This document shows positions 48,799 through 58,300 of a stretch of 64,000 nucleotides of DNA, piece by piece. The translations under genes and the position numbers were made by a program. Below the pieces are notes generated by a model. It worked only from the letters and a program-made list of their open reading frames with translations, had not been told where the DNA came from and searched no databases. The DNA lies in contig NW_008705564.1 in the NCBI RefSeq assembly GCF_000186865.1, positions 274,483 through 338,482 of the forward strand. The letters run 5' to 3'. Source of the DNA: Aureococcus anophagefferens. Taxonomy: Eukaryota; Sar; Pelagophyceae; Pelagomonadales; Pelagomonadaceae. Every line of letters begins with the position of its first letter. The first letter of the stretch is position 1.

Positions 48799-49803
48799 TT
48801 AGGGCGGCGCGGGCGCGGCGAGGAGCGCGGCGATGGCGTCCTTGTACGCGGGCCGCGCGTCGTAGGTCGCGACGGTCGCGTCGGACGTGCGGCCCTGGGC
48901 GACGAGCTGCCAGGGCTCGGGGTAGACGCGCCAGAGCCAGCCCGCCTTGCCCTTGTCGCCGATGGGCTTGAGGTAGACGAGGGTCTCCGCGTCCAGCACG
49001 AAGCGGTCGACGGCGTCCGCGAGCTTCGGGAAGAGGAGCCGGGGGTAGGCGCCGCCCTTGAGCTTGTCGAAGGCGCCGTTCAGGCTCACGAGGAGCGAGC
49101 CGTCGGCCTGGCACCGCTCCAGGTTCAGCCAGTCCTCGAGCGGCCCGCCGTCGCCCGGCTGCACCGCGAAGACGACCGCCGGCGGCGGCGCGGACGCCGT
49201 GTCGGGCTTCGCGCCGAGCTGCGACGACCCGACGAGCGCCTCGGCCTTGCGCGCGAAGGCCGCGCCCCAGGCCTGGTCGCTCGCGCCGCTCAGGCAGTCC
49301 GCGGCGTCCTCGAGCGTCGTCAGCGTCGCCGCCGAGTAGGCCGCGCCGGGCCACTCCGCCCGCGCGAGTTCGAGCTCCTTGCGGTCCGGGAAGGCGAGCC
49401 AGAGCGCCGCCTTGAGATCGCCGGCCAGGGGCTGAAGGCATCGCATGGCCCAGTCGCGGTTCGCGTCGAGGATCTGCACGTTGTCGACGTCGTCGAACTG
49501 CGTCTTCTCCCCCAAGAGCGGCGGGAACTCGACCTCGCCGACGCGCACGCCGGCGGCCCGGGCCGCCTCGACGGCCCTGAGCGCGACGGGCTGCAGCGCC
49601 TCGAGCGGCCGCGACCGCACGCCGGCGCTCACCTCGTAGGTGTTGATGCCGCTGGGTAAGGGCGTGAGTTTCGGCGGCGCGTCGGCTTCCGCGGTTTCCG
49701 CCGTTTCCGCGGCGCGCAGGTGTGTCGTAGTGCGAGCGCCTGTATGGCGAAAGCCATCGGCGGGCCGCGCGACGGCCAGCAGGAGCGCCGCGATCCGCCA
49801 CAT
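48799..49803 (-). CDS. plastid-targeted DUF1995 protein
   Basis: 334 aa from ATG 49803. MWRIAALLLAVARPADGFRH is a signal peptide with A-D-G-F at the cleavage point, the Phe-containing heterokont plastid motif. The body matches DUF1995, an algal/plant plastid domain: AVEAARAAGVRVGEVEFPPLLGEK (family E-x-x-x-P), ILDANRDWAMRC, LWLAFPDRKELELA, VFAVQPGDGGPLEDW, LVSLNGAFDKLKGGAYPRLLFPKL, and VYLKPIGDKGKAGWLWRVYPEPWQL. Plant members are implicated in photosystem assembly (LPA3 type). It is divergent from the sulfotransferase with only 29 bp between the ATGs. Confidence 0.75.
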   Translation of the reverse strand: MWRIAALLLAVARPADGFRHTGARTTTHLRAAETAETAEADAPPKLTPLPSGINTYEVSAGVRSRPLEALQPVALRAVEAARAAGVRVGEVEFPPLLGEKTQFDDVDNVQILDANRDWAMRCLQPLAGDLKAALWLAFPDRKELELARAEWPGAAYSAATLTTLEDAADCLSGASDQAWGAAFARKAEALVGSSQLGAKPDTASAPPPAVVFAVQPGDGGPLEDWLNLERCQADGSLLVSLNGAFDKLKGGAYPRLLFPKLADAVDRFVLDAETLVYLKPIGDKGKAGWLWRVYPEPWQLVAQGRTSDATVATYDARPAYKDAIAALLAAPAPP

Positions 49804-49832
49804 CGCTGCGCTGACCTGCTGTGGCAAGAGGC

Positions 49833-51291
49833 ATGGGCGCCTCGCGCACGACGCAGCGACGCCTGCGCCCGCGGACGGTGGCCTGCGGCGTCGCGAGCAT
49901 TCTCGTCGTCGCCTACGTCGCTTTGGTCAGCGACCTGTCGCCGCCGCGCGTCGACCGGAGCGCGCCGGCGCGCGACCTGGGCCGCTGCCCCGCGGCGCGG
50001 CCCGCGAACCTGCAGCGGCGCGGCGTCGTCGTCGCCGGCGGGCGGCCCGTGCTCGCCGGCGACCCCTGCGCCGCCGCCGTCGACGCCGTCGACGCGGGCT
50101 ACTGCTTCGGCGAGCGGCGGCTCCGCTGCCTGCCGTCGTTCGTCGTCGCGGGAGCGCAAAAGGCCGCGACGGGCTGGCTCCGCCAGTGGCTCGCGCGGCA
50201 CCCGCAGCTCGCCCAGGGCGGCGGCAAGGAGGTGCACTACTTCGACAAGCTCGGCGCCGGCGAGCTCGAGGCGACCTGGCGCGGGCGGTACCTCGACGAG
50301 TTCCGCACCGACGACCTGAGCACGTACGCGTACGAGAAGACGCCCGACTACCTGCCCAACGCGACGGCCATGGCGTCGCTGCGCCGTTTACTGCCGTCGG
50401 TCAGGCTCGTCTTCATGCTGCGGGCGCCGACGGGCCGCGCCTACAGCGCCTACCAGCACCACTGCCGCAAGGGCCGGTTCTTCCGACCCGCGGACGCGGG
50501 CGCGCCGCTCCTCTCTTTGGAAGCGACGGCGGCGCAGCTCGACGGTGCGACACCACTACAAGCGCCCTGCGCGCCGGACGACTTCCACGCCTTCGTCGTC
50601 GCCGGCTCGGACGGCGGCGCGGCCGTCGGGACGAACGGCGCGAGCCGCGTGCTCTCCTGGGGCCTCTACCTGTGTGGAAATCAAATCTTCAACCCGACTT
50701 CAATGTGCGCATATGCGACCGTTTCGACGCAAGCTCTTCGGCTGGGCTTCGAGAACTCGACGAGAGCGATCGATCCGTCCAAAAATCAGCCGAATCGACT
50801 TCGATTTGATCGAGATAGAGAGGTTTGAAGTTTTTGCTGGACAGGGCGTTCCACTGGTTGATGTCCACGCAGGCCTCTACGCGGAGCAGCTCGCCGTCGT
50901 GCGGAACCTGGGCTTCGCGGACGACCAGCTGCTCGTCATCCTCTCGGAGACGGCCATGAAGCAGACGACGAAGACGCTCGACTTCGTCGTCGCGTGGCTA
51001 GGTTTGGAACCGTTCGACTTTTCCGCGCTCGCGACGTTCGAGGACGCGCTGGGCATGGAGCGGCTCCGCGAGCCGGGGTTGTTCGGCTACTTCAAGGACC
51101 TGTACGCGCGGCACAACTACCTCATGGTGCGGCGCCACGCGGCCGAGCCCCTCGCGCCGGAGACGACGGCGCTGCTGGACGCGTGGTACGCGCCCGCGAA
51201 CGCGCGGCTCGAGGCGCTCCTCGCGGCGTCGGACGCCGCCGTCTACCCGCGCGCGGAGGGGGGGCGCCTCCTCCCGCCGAACTGGTCCTAA
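49833..51291 (+). CDS. Golgi carbohydrate sulfotransferase (heparan sulfate NST/3-OST type)
   Basis: 419 aa in exons 49833-50673 and 50873-51291 (420 codons). Type II membrane topology: TVACGVASILVVAYVALVS is the signal anchor. PAPS sites are clear: FVVAGAQKAATGWLRQWL (5'-phosphosulfate loop) and VRLVFMLRAPTGRAYSAYQHH (3'-phosphate region). KEVHYFDK and YEKTPDYL follow the family order (catalytic Glu; K-T-P-x-Y). SWGLYAEQLAVV, broken by an introner, is the G-x-Y-x-x-x-L block. It transfers sulfate from PAPS to a polysaccharide; the polymer is unknown. Its stop overlaps that of the methyltransferase gene. Confidence 0.8.
50670..50872 (+). mobile_element. introner element A3 (203 bp), spliced intron 50674-50872
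   Basis: TIRs CTGTGTGGAAATCAA and TTGATGTCCACGCAG. TSD GCCTCTAC at 50662-50669 and 50873-50880. Donor GTGGAA, acceptor CAG. Protein reads W-G-L-Y-L-C-L-Y-A-E-Q-L, i.e. L-C-L-Y added to W-G-L-Y-A-E-Q-L. Forward orientation; very similar to A1 along its length (A1 and A3 differ at scattered bases). Confidence 0.9.
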
Positions 51292-52193
51292 TAGGCCGCG
51301 GCCTTGGCGCGCTGGAGCTCGCGCGCGCGCTTCCGGGCCTTGGGGTTCGGCCGCTTCTTGAGCGGGTCCGTGACGTCGCGGTACTGCGCCGCGACGGCCT
51401 CGACGGCGTCGAAGACGTCGACGCGGGCCGAGAAGGCCGGCCGCGCGCGGGGCAGCCAGCAGAACCAGGCCGTGTGGAACGGCGCCGTCGTCTCCGGCGC
51501 GGACGCGTCCCGGCGCGCCCAGGCCGGCGGCAGGTAGCCGTAGCGCCTGTGCGGGCAGACGTAGAACGGCGCGGGGTCGAGTCGCGCCGCCGCGGCGCGC
51601 CAGTACGCGCGGCCGAGGACGTAGGTCGGCACGAGCAGCGCGAAGGGCTCGCGCGTCTCGGAGACGTGCGCGACCAGGCGCTCGACGTGGTCCGCGCTGT
51701 AGGGCGGGTTCGTGACGAGCGCGTCGTGGGACGGCAGGTTCCCGGTCCGCAGGTCCTCGTAGAAGTCGCGGTTGCGGTTGATGACGTTCGCGAAGCCGAG
51801 CGCGCCGAGGCGCCGCGCGACGCCGCCGTCCGCGTAGTAGGGATCGTAGATCGTCGGAGCATCGCCGACGGCCTCGAGGAACGGCCGCAGGTCCTCGTAG
51901 GCGGCGGCGGGCGTCTCCGCGTGGTCGCTCACGGCCGTGACGACGAAGGGGTGGCGCGCCGTCGCGTCGGCCCAGGCGCCGCTCATCTTGCCGACCTTCT
52001 TTTTCGTCTGTTTTTGCGTCTGTTGTTGTGGTTGGGGTTTCGATGCCGCCTGCGCCTGTTGTTGTTGTGGCTGCGCGGCTGCCTGCTTCTGCTTCTGCTT
52101 CTTCTTCTTTCCGCCGCGCTTCAGCTTCTTCTGCGACGATTCGTCGCGTCCGCGCTTCTTTGAAGGTCGGGTCGTGGCTTGCGCCGCCTCCAT
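51288..52193 (-). CDS. class I SAM methyltransferase with NPPY motif
   Basis: 301 aa from ATG 52193; the frame's earlier start is TTG. The first ~70 residues are Lys- then Gln/Ala-rich (KKRGRDES, KKKKQKQKQ), a probable nuclear localisation region. The core has TIYDPYYADGGVARRLGALGF (motif I variant, D-P-Y-Y in place of D-x-G-x-G), FYEDL and DALVTNPPYS (motif IV, N-P-P-Y, as in enzymes modifying the exocyclic amine of adenine or Gln side chains), then AFWCWLPRAR and a basic C-terminus (LKKRPNPKARKRARELQR). Substrate unknown: DNA/RNA N6-adenine or protein Gln are the options. Stop codon TAG shares bases with the sulfotransferase stop TAA at CTAA 51288-51291. Confidence 0.65.
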   Translation of the reverse strand: MEAAQATTRPSKKRGRDESSQKKLKRGGKKKKQKQKQAAAQPQQQQAQAASKPQPQQQTQKQTKKKVGKMSGAWADATARHPFVVTAVSDHAETPAAAYEDLRPFLEAVGDAPTIYDPYYADGGVARRLGALGFANVINRNRDFYEDLRTGNLPSHDALVTNPPYSADHVERLVAHVSETREPFALLVPTYVLGRAYWRAAAARLDPAPFYVCPHRRYGYLPPAWARRDASAPETTAPFHTAWFCWLPRARPAFSARVDVFDAVEAVAAQYRDVTDPLKKRPNPKARKRARELQRAKAAAY

Positions 52194-52265
52194 GCTCGAG
52201 CTCTCTGTGGCAAAAGCGCGACAGCGAGCATTCACCTTCGACTGCAACCACTGCGCTCAAGCACG

Positions 52266-53234
52266 ATGGGCGCACGTACGCGCTGTTTTACGCGCTGTTT
52301 TGCGACGCGAATTGCGTGCATCGCTGCGCTCTGCATCGCGCCTGCAACGGCGCTGCCGCAAATCGCGCGCGTCGCACTCGTCGCGAGCGCATTCACACGC
52401 ACAACCGCATTGCCGCCCCTCGCGAAAAACCTCGCGCGCGGCGCGGCGCTCAAGTGCTCCGCGGACGTCGCCGGCGGCCTGCCCTTTGAGGTCTGGAAGA
52501 GCAACGTCGTGCTCGAGTCGCGCAAGGCGCGGCACGAGCGCCGCGACGACCTGCGCGTCCTCGCGGACCTCGTGTCCGCGAGAGGCGTCCTCGCTCTGTG
52601 GTCGGGCCTGCCCGCGCGCCTCGCGGACGGCCTGTTCAGCGGCTCCGTGCTCCTCGCCGCGAAGGATTCGATCCGCGCGCTCGGCTTCCGCGCGGGCCTG
52701 CCCGCGACGGCCGTCGCCTTCGCCGCGGGCGCGTGCGGCGGCGCCGCGCAGGCGATCACGATGGGCCCGTGCGCGTTGCTCGTGACGCGGACGACGGCGA
52801 CGGGCGGCACCGTGGCGCAGACGCTGCGGGAGACGCTCGACCGCGGCGGCTTCCTCGAGCTCTACACGGGCAGCGGCGCCATCGCGCTGCGCCAGGCGAC
52901 GAACTGGGCGAGTAGGCAGGGCCTCACGGAGCTCGTGCGGCCGCTGTGCCCCGCAAGCCGCCGCGGCGAGGTCCTCGCGGCGATCGTCGGCGGCTGCTTA
53001 TCCTGCTGGAACACGCCCTTCGACATCGCGCGCATCGAGGCCCAGTGCCAGGCCGTCGAGGGCGAGAAACCGTCGAACGCGCTGCGGACGCTGTGGGACA
53101 TCGCGTCGGATCCCGCGCGCGGGCCCGGCGCGCTCTTCGCCGGCGTGGTGCCGCGCATGGGCCAGGCGTCCTTCCAGACCGTGTTCCTCGTGTGCGTGCC
53201 GCGGCTGCTGGGGTCCGATAAATGGGTATGTTGA
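52266..53234 (+). CDS. mitochondrial carrier family (SLC25) protein
   Basis: 322 aa from ATG 52266. Long N-terminal extension rich in Arg, Cys and Ala (TRCFTRCFATRIACIAALCIAPATA), possibly a targeting region. Three-repeat carrier plan: LPFEVWKSNVVLE (first P-x-[DE]-x-x-[KR] motif, E for D), ITMGPCALLVTRT (degenerate second), NTPFDIARIEAQ (third), each followed by R-G-V-L-A-L-W-S-G-L-P-A-R or G-A-L-F-A-G-V-V-P-R-M type sequence. The degenerate second motif resembles tricarboxylate/sulfate-type carriers with unusual repeats; substrate not assignable. It may serve mitochondria or plastid envelope. Confidence 0.72.
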   Translation: MGARTRCFTRCFATRIACIAALCIAPATALPQIARVALVASAFTRTTALPPLAKNLARGAALKCSADVAGGLPFEVWKSNVVLESRKARHERRDDLRVLADLVSARGVLALWSGLPARLADGLFSGSVLLAAKDSIRALGFRAGLPATAVAFAAGACGGAAQAITMGPCALLVTRTTATGGTVAQTLRETLDRGGFLELYTGSGAIALRQATNWASRQGLTELVRPLCPASRRGEVLAAIVGGCLSCWNTPFDIARIEAQCQAVEGEKPSNALRTLWDIASDPARGPGALFAGVVPRMGQASFQTVFLVCVPRLLGSDKWVC

Positions 53235-53280
53235 ACGGCAACACATTAAGATTGAAGCCTTGTTTACCAAGAGAGAGACG

Positions 53281-53886
53281 ATGATGACGAGGTCGATCCT
53301 CCTTACGATGGCGTTCCTGCGCCTCGACGCCTTCGCGCCGCCGTCACTGCGGCGGCGGGTCGCACCGCGAGCACAAACCGCGGACGACGAGAGCGAGGAC
53401 GAGCTCCTCGAGCGCATCATCGCCGAGGGCAGCGCGCGCAAGGCCCTCGAGGGCTCCCGGCCCGTCGACGCGGCCGCGCCGCCGCCGAAGCACCGGGACC
53501 CCGTGGCGAACTCGGGCGCGCTGACGGACCGCTTCGTCATGGCCGCGCGCGCGCTGCGCGGCGAGTACGACCCGGCCGAGGCGGCCGCGGACACGGAGGA
53601 GGAGTCGAAGCTGCTGGGAGCGCTCGTCGACGCGTACCCCGCGCCCTACTCCTTCACGGCCGTCGGCAAGCCGAAAACGCCCGGCGACTACCGCGACCTC
53701 GCCGACGGCCTCGTGCGCACCGTGTCCGCGGCCTGCGACGGCGCGTTCGTCGAGTACGCGGTCACGCCGCGCCTCGGCGGGAAATTCGCGTCCGTGAAGC
53801 TCGACACGACGGTGCTGAGCCCCGAGATGGTCGCCGCCGTCGTCGCCGCGCTCAAGGCCGACGACCGCGTGACCATGGCGTTTTAA
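53281..53886 (+). CDS. plastid-targeted DUF493 (YbeD-like) protein
   Basis: 201 aa from ATG 53281. MMTRSILLTMAFLRLDAFAPPSLRRR is a signal peptide with a textbook D-A-F-A-P-P plastid cleavage motif. An acidic linker follows, then the ferredoxin-like DUF493 domain at the C-terminus: YPAPYSFTAVGKPKTPGDYRDLADGLV, VEYAVTPRLGGKFASVKLDTTVLSPEMVAAVVAALKADDRVTMAF, matching YbeD order (Y-P-x-x-x-x-x-K-V-x-G; S-x-x-G-K-Y-x-S-x-T; L-x-x-x-x-x-V-x-M-x-L). Bacterial YbeD links to lipoylation/secretion; plastid role unknown. Confidence 0.75.
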   Translation: MMTRSILLTMAFLRLDAFAPPSLRRRVAPRAQTADDESEDELLERIIAEGSARKALEGSRPVDAAAPPPKHRDPVANSGALTDRFVMAARALRGEYDPAEAAADTEEESKLLGALVDAYPAPYSFTAVGKPKTPGDYRDLADGLVRTVSAACDGAFVEYAVTPRLGGKFASVKLDTTVLSPEMVAAVVAALKADDRVTMAF

Positions 53887-53928
53887 CACCCGCGGGTGTG
53901 GCGTCGCGGGGGAACGCGCGGCGGCGGC

Positions 53929-55060
53929 CTACCGGCCGGCGAGGGGCGACGCGGACCGGGTCACGAGGGGCCGCTCCGACGTCACGGTCCGGTGGACCTC
54001 GACGAGGCCCGGCACGGACGCGCCGTACGTGGAGCGGCCGACGGCCTCGGCCTCCGCGCGCGTCCGGGGCAGGCGGCCGCAGTCGAGGACGCGGACCGGC
54101 GCGGCGACCTGTGCCGAATTCAACCACTGGTTTGGGTGGTCCTGACCAAACTTGAGAATTCTCTAGCTCGGTCAAATCGAAGTCGATTCGGCTGATTTTT
54201 GGACGGATCGATCGCTCTCGTCGAGTTCTCGAAGCCCAGCCGAAGAGCTTGTGTCAACACATTCGAATACGCTCACATTGAAGTCGGGTTGAAGATTTGG
54301 TTTCGGCACAGGCGGCGACGCGGCCCGTCCGCGAGCCCGCGGCCTCGACGGCCCTGACCGCGTCGAAGCCGTCGACGACGCAGCCGAAGACGACGTGCTT
54401 GCCGTCGAGGTGGGGCGTCGCCCGGAGCGTGACGAAGAACTGGCTGCTGTTCGTGTCCGGGCCCCGGTTCGCCATCGACAGCGTCCCCGCGCCCGCGTGG
54501 CGCAGGTCGAAGTTCTCGTCGGGGAACGTGCCGCCGTAGATGGACGTGCCGCCCGTGCCGTCGCCGCGCGTGAAGTCGCCGCCCTGGATCATGAACTTGG
54601 GGATGACGCGGTGGAACTTGGAGTTGCGGTAGCCCAGCACCGCGTTCGAGGACCCGCACAATTCCGCAAAGTTCTCGGCCGTCCGCGGCGCGACGGACCC
54701 GTAGAGGCCGAAGACGACGCGCCGCGGCGGGGCGTCGCCGACGGCCACGTCCATGAAGACGCGCTCCGTGACGTCCGCCTGCGGCGGCGCGGCGTCGAGA
54801 GCCTCCGGCTCGTCGGCCGCGAGCGGCGCGGGCAGCAGCCCGTTGGCGACGAGCAGCGCGTAGCCGCCGCCGACGACGCCGACGTAGGCGCCGAGGCGCG
54901 CGAGCTTCGTCGCCGTCGACGCCTCGGGCGACGGCGCGGGCGGCGGCGCGACGGGCTCCGGCCGCGCGCCCGGCGGCGCCTTGGACTTGGACGCGAAGCT
55001 CCGCCGCGGCGCGCGCGCCGCGGCGCGGCTCGCGCAGCGGGCGGCAGCGCAGGCGAGCAT
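53929..55060 (-). CDS. organelle cyclophilin (peptidyl-prolyl isomerase)
   Basis: 310 aa in exons 54308-55060 and 53929-54108. [27 protein letters not shown] is a mitochondrial-type presequence; a TM helix ([21 protein letters not shown]) suggests anchoring. The cyclophilin domain has [15 protein letters not shown] (catalytic Arg), [34 protein letters not shown] and LDGKHVVFG, all active-site residues kept (W121 position is His, as in many eukaryotic paralogues). After the introner the family end ([11 protein letters not shown]) resumes, then ~45 extra residues of unknown role. The C-terminus lies 42 bp from the DUF493 stop. Confidence 0.88.
54109..54311 (-). mobile_element. introner element A4 (203 bp, variant termini), spliced intron 54307-54109
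   Basis: In gene sense it begins CTGTGCCGAAACCAAATC and ends GGTTGAATTCGGCACAG. Both ends changed together from the TGTGG of A1-A3 to TGCCG. TSD (gene sense) GTCGCCGC at 54319-54312 and 54108-54101. The same cut after CTGT now gives a GC donor (GCCGAA). Cyclophilin reads G-R-V-A-A-C-V-A-A-P-V-R: four residues added. Forward orientation. Confidence 0.88.
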
Positions 55061-55371
55061 GGGTGCTGCTGCTGCTGGGTGCTGCTCTGCTGCTGCTGCT
55101 GGGTGCTGCGGGCACGGCTGCACACGGCCAGCAGAACGCGACGGCTGGTCTTCGACCTCGAAGAGATCGTAAGCAGTTTCAATGGCAGCGCACATGCTCG
55201 CAAAACCTTGGCGATGTCAACCAAATCCGGTGCAGGTGTTTTTGCATGTAGGTCGGGGCGAGAGGATGGATGCGCAGCCCGAAAATCGACGATGAGCGCG
55301 CTCTCCGGGACGCTCGGCTCGGCGACCGTCGCGCGCTGATCGTCGCCGGACCGTAACCCGCAGCAACACCG
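55061..55371. other. 311-bp intergenic region between divergent cyclophilin and ABCC genes
   Basis: Contains a CTG-rich microsatellite (CTGCTGCTG, GGGTGCTGCTC) at 55064-55110 next to the cyclophilin start, then a less GC-rich stretch (55180-55260) which may hold the promoter of one or both genes. Nothing else recognised. Confidence 0.5.
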
Positions 55372-58300
55372 ATGAGCGCCGCCGGCAGCCCCGCGGGCAG
55401 CCCCAGGCAGCAAAACAATTCAAACACCGGCGGCAGCCCCGCGGGCAGCCCGCGGCAGCCGAGCAGCCCCATGGAGACCAAGTGGGAGAAGGCGCGCGCC
55501 GACTCGCCGGAGCTCTTCAAGCGGTCGCTGAGCCTCGAGGAGGCGGCGCAGCGCACGGCGAGCCCCTGGGACGAGGCGTCGGGCCTCGCGCGGCTGAGCT
55601 TCTGGTTCGTGCGGCCCCTGCTCTGCGCGTGGAGCCGGCGGGAGCCGTCGGCCGACGACCTGCCGAGCGTGCCCTGCCGCGACGAGCCGGCGGTCGTCGC
55701 CAAGCGCGTCGCGCGCGCCTGGCGCCGCGAGGTCGCGCGCGCGCGGAAGCGCCGCGAGGACCGGTCGCGCGCGGCGCACGCCAGGGCAGGAAAAGGGTGA
55801 TTCAACGTCGCTTCAACGTGAGTGTCCCGCGCGCGCACGTTTCGGAAACAGCACCCACGCTTCGAGAGCGCTCCGAGAGATGATCGCTCGTCCAAAAATC
55901 AGCCAAAACGAGCGGAAAACGACCGAGATAGGAGCCTTTGAAGTTGGGAATTTCGCACCCTTTTCCTGCCCAGGCGCACGCGGGCGCGGACGAGAACCGG
56001 CCCGAGGAGGACGCGAGCCTGCTGCGGGCGCTCGGCGCGTGCTTCGCGCCGGAGCTCGCGGACCTGGGCTGGTGGATGGCCCTCGAGTACGGCTGCCTCT
56101 TCGCCCAGGCCGCGCTCGGGGCGGCACGAGAGAGCGACGTTCCCGACGTCAAAGGCTCCGATCTCGGCCACGTTCCACTCGTTTCGGCTGATTTTTGGAC
56201 GAGCGATCATCTCTCGGAACGGTCTCGAAGCGTGGATGTTTTCTTTCGTAACGCGCGCGCGCGGAACACTCACGTTGAAGCGACGTTGAATCACTCTTGT
56301 GCTGTGCCCAGGCCGCGCTCGTCGGTCCGCTCGTCGAGTGGCTCGCGCGGACGCACCGGCCGACCTACGAGGGCGTCGTCCTGGGCGCGGCGCTCGCGCT
56401 CACGTCCCTCCTCCAGGGCGTGAGCCACCACGCCGCCTTCTACGTGGGCATGCGCGGCGGCTGGAACGCGCGCATGGGCGTCGTCCGCCGCGCGGAAATC
56501 AACCGCCGGTTCGGGACGTCCCGACCAAACTTTGAAATGCTCTAGCTCGGTCAAATCGAAGTCGATTCGGCTGATTCTTGGACGAATCGATTGCTTTTGT
56601 CGATTTCTCGAAGCACAGTTGAAGAGGCTGGTCCGAACCGTTCGATTACGCGCACATTGAAGTCGGGTTGAAGATTTCATTTCCACGCAGGTCATCCGCG
56701 TGCTCCACGACAAGCTCCTGAAGGCGTCGTCGGCCGAGGTGCGACGCCTGGGCGCGGGCTACGTCGTCTCGCTCGTCGCGTCGGACGTCATGCGCTTCGA
56801 CGCCGTGTCGACGTTCCTGTGGGCGCCGGTGTTGAGCGTCGTCGCCGTCGCCGCCGTCGTCGCCATGGTCGCGGCGGCCGTCGGGCCGCTCGCCGCGATC
56901 GCGGGGTGTTTCGTCGTGTTGGCGAGCGTCGCCGTGCAGATCCGCCTCGGCGGCGAGCTCAAGCACGTGCGGAAGCGCGCGGCGGCGCGCACGGACGCGC
57001 GCGTGCGCCTCGTCAACGAGCTCCTGGGCGGCGTCGTCGCCGTGAAGGCGAGCTGCTGGGAGCGGCCCTTCGCCAGGGTCGTCGGCGGGCTGCGGAAGCT
57101 CGAGGCCGTCGAGATCTACGCGTCGCAGCGGTTGAAGGCCGTGAACAGCGCCCTCTTCTTCTCGACGACGGCGCTCGCGGGCCTCGCGACCTTTGGGGTC
57201 TACGTGTTCGGGCCGAACGTCGGACGAGACGAAGGCCTCACCGTCGGCGCGGCGTCGACGGTCGTCGCCTCGTTGGCCGTGCTGCGCCTCATCGTCGGCA
57301 AGCACCTCGCGCGCTTCACATCGTTAGCCCCCGAGGCCTACGTGGCCGTGCGGCGCATGGAGGCCTTCCTCAAGTGCCGCGTCGTCGTGCACAAGAGCGG
57401 GTGGCGCCGCGGCGGCTTCGCGCTCGCGGAGACGGGCGACCGGCGCAAGCCCTGGGGCGAGGTCGACCGGCGGAAGCGCGGCGAGGGCGACTTCAGCGAC
57501 GAGATCAACATCCTCGTGCACCTGGACCACGCGGCCTTCGTGCGGCCGTCGGAGGCCGCGCGCGCGGAGCACTCGAAGATCGCGGCGACGATCGAGAACC
57601 GGACGCGGTCGCGGCGCGACACGGACGACGACCTCGAGATGCTCGAGGCGGAGCTCGAGCACGAGCGGCTCCGGGAGACGCAGAACCTCTACTGGACGCC
57701 CGAGAGCGCCGCGGTGTCGAACCTGACGCTCGACGTGCGCCGCTTCGAGGTGTTGATGCTCTCCGGGCCCGTGGGCTGCGGCAAGAGCTCGTTCCTCGAA
57801 GCGCTGCTCGGCGAGCTCGACCTCGTCCACGGCACGGCCACGGCGAAGGCCGGCGCGCTCGTCGCCTACGCGCCCCAGACGCCGACGATCCTCGCCGCGA
57901 CGCTCCGCGAGAACGTGCTCTTCGGCGAGCGCTTCGAGGAGCGGGCCTACGTCGACGCGCTGCGCGCGGCGGACCTCGAGCTCGACGTGGACCAGCTGCC
58001 CCGCGGCGACCAGACCCTGCTGGGCGAGCGCGGCGTCAACCTGAGCGGCGGGCAGATGGCGCGCGTGAACTTGGCGCGCGCGGTCTACGTCGCGCGCTTC
58101 GCGTGTTTCCACATGAAGAACGCCTACGGCCAGCCGCCGCCCGTCGTCGTCTTGCTCGACGACGTGTTAGCCGCCGTCGACGCCAGGGTGCAGCGCACGC
58201 TCGTCGCGAACTTGAAGGGGCTCGCGGTCGAGTGCGGTTGCGGCGTCGTCCTCGCGACGCACCAGAAGCAGCTCCTGGGGTCCGCGGACCGCGTCGTCTA

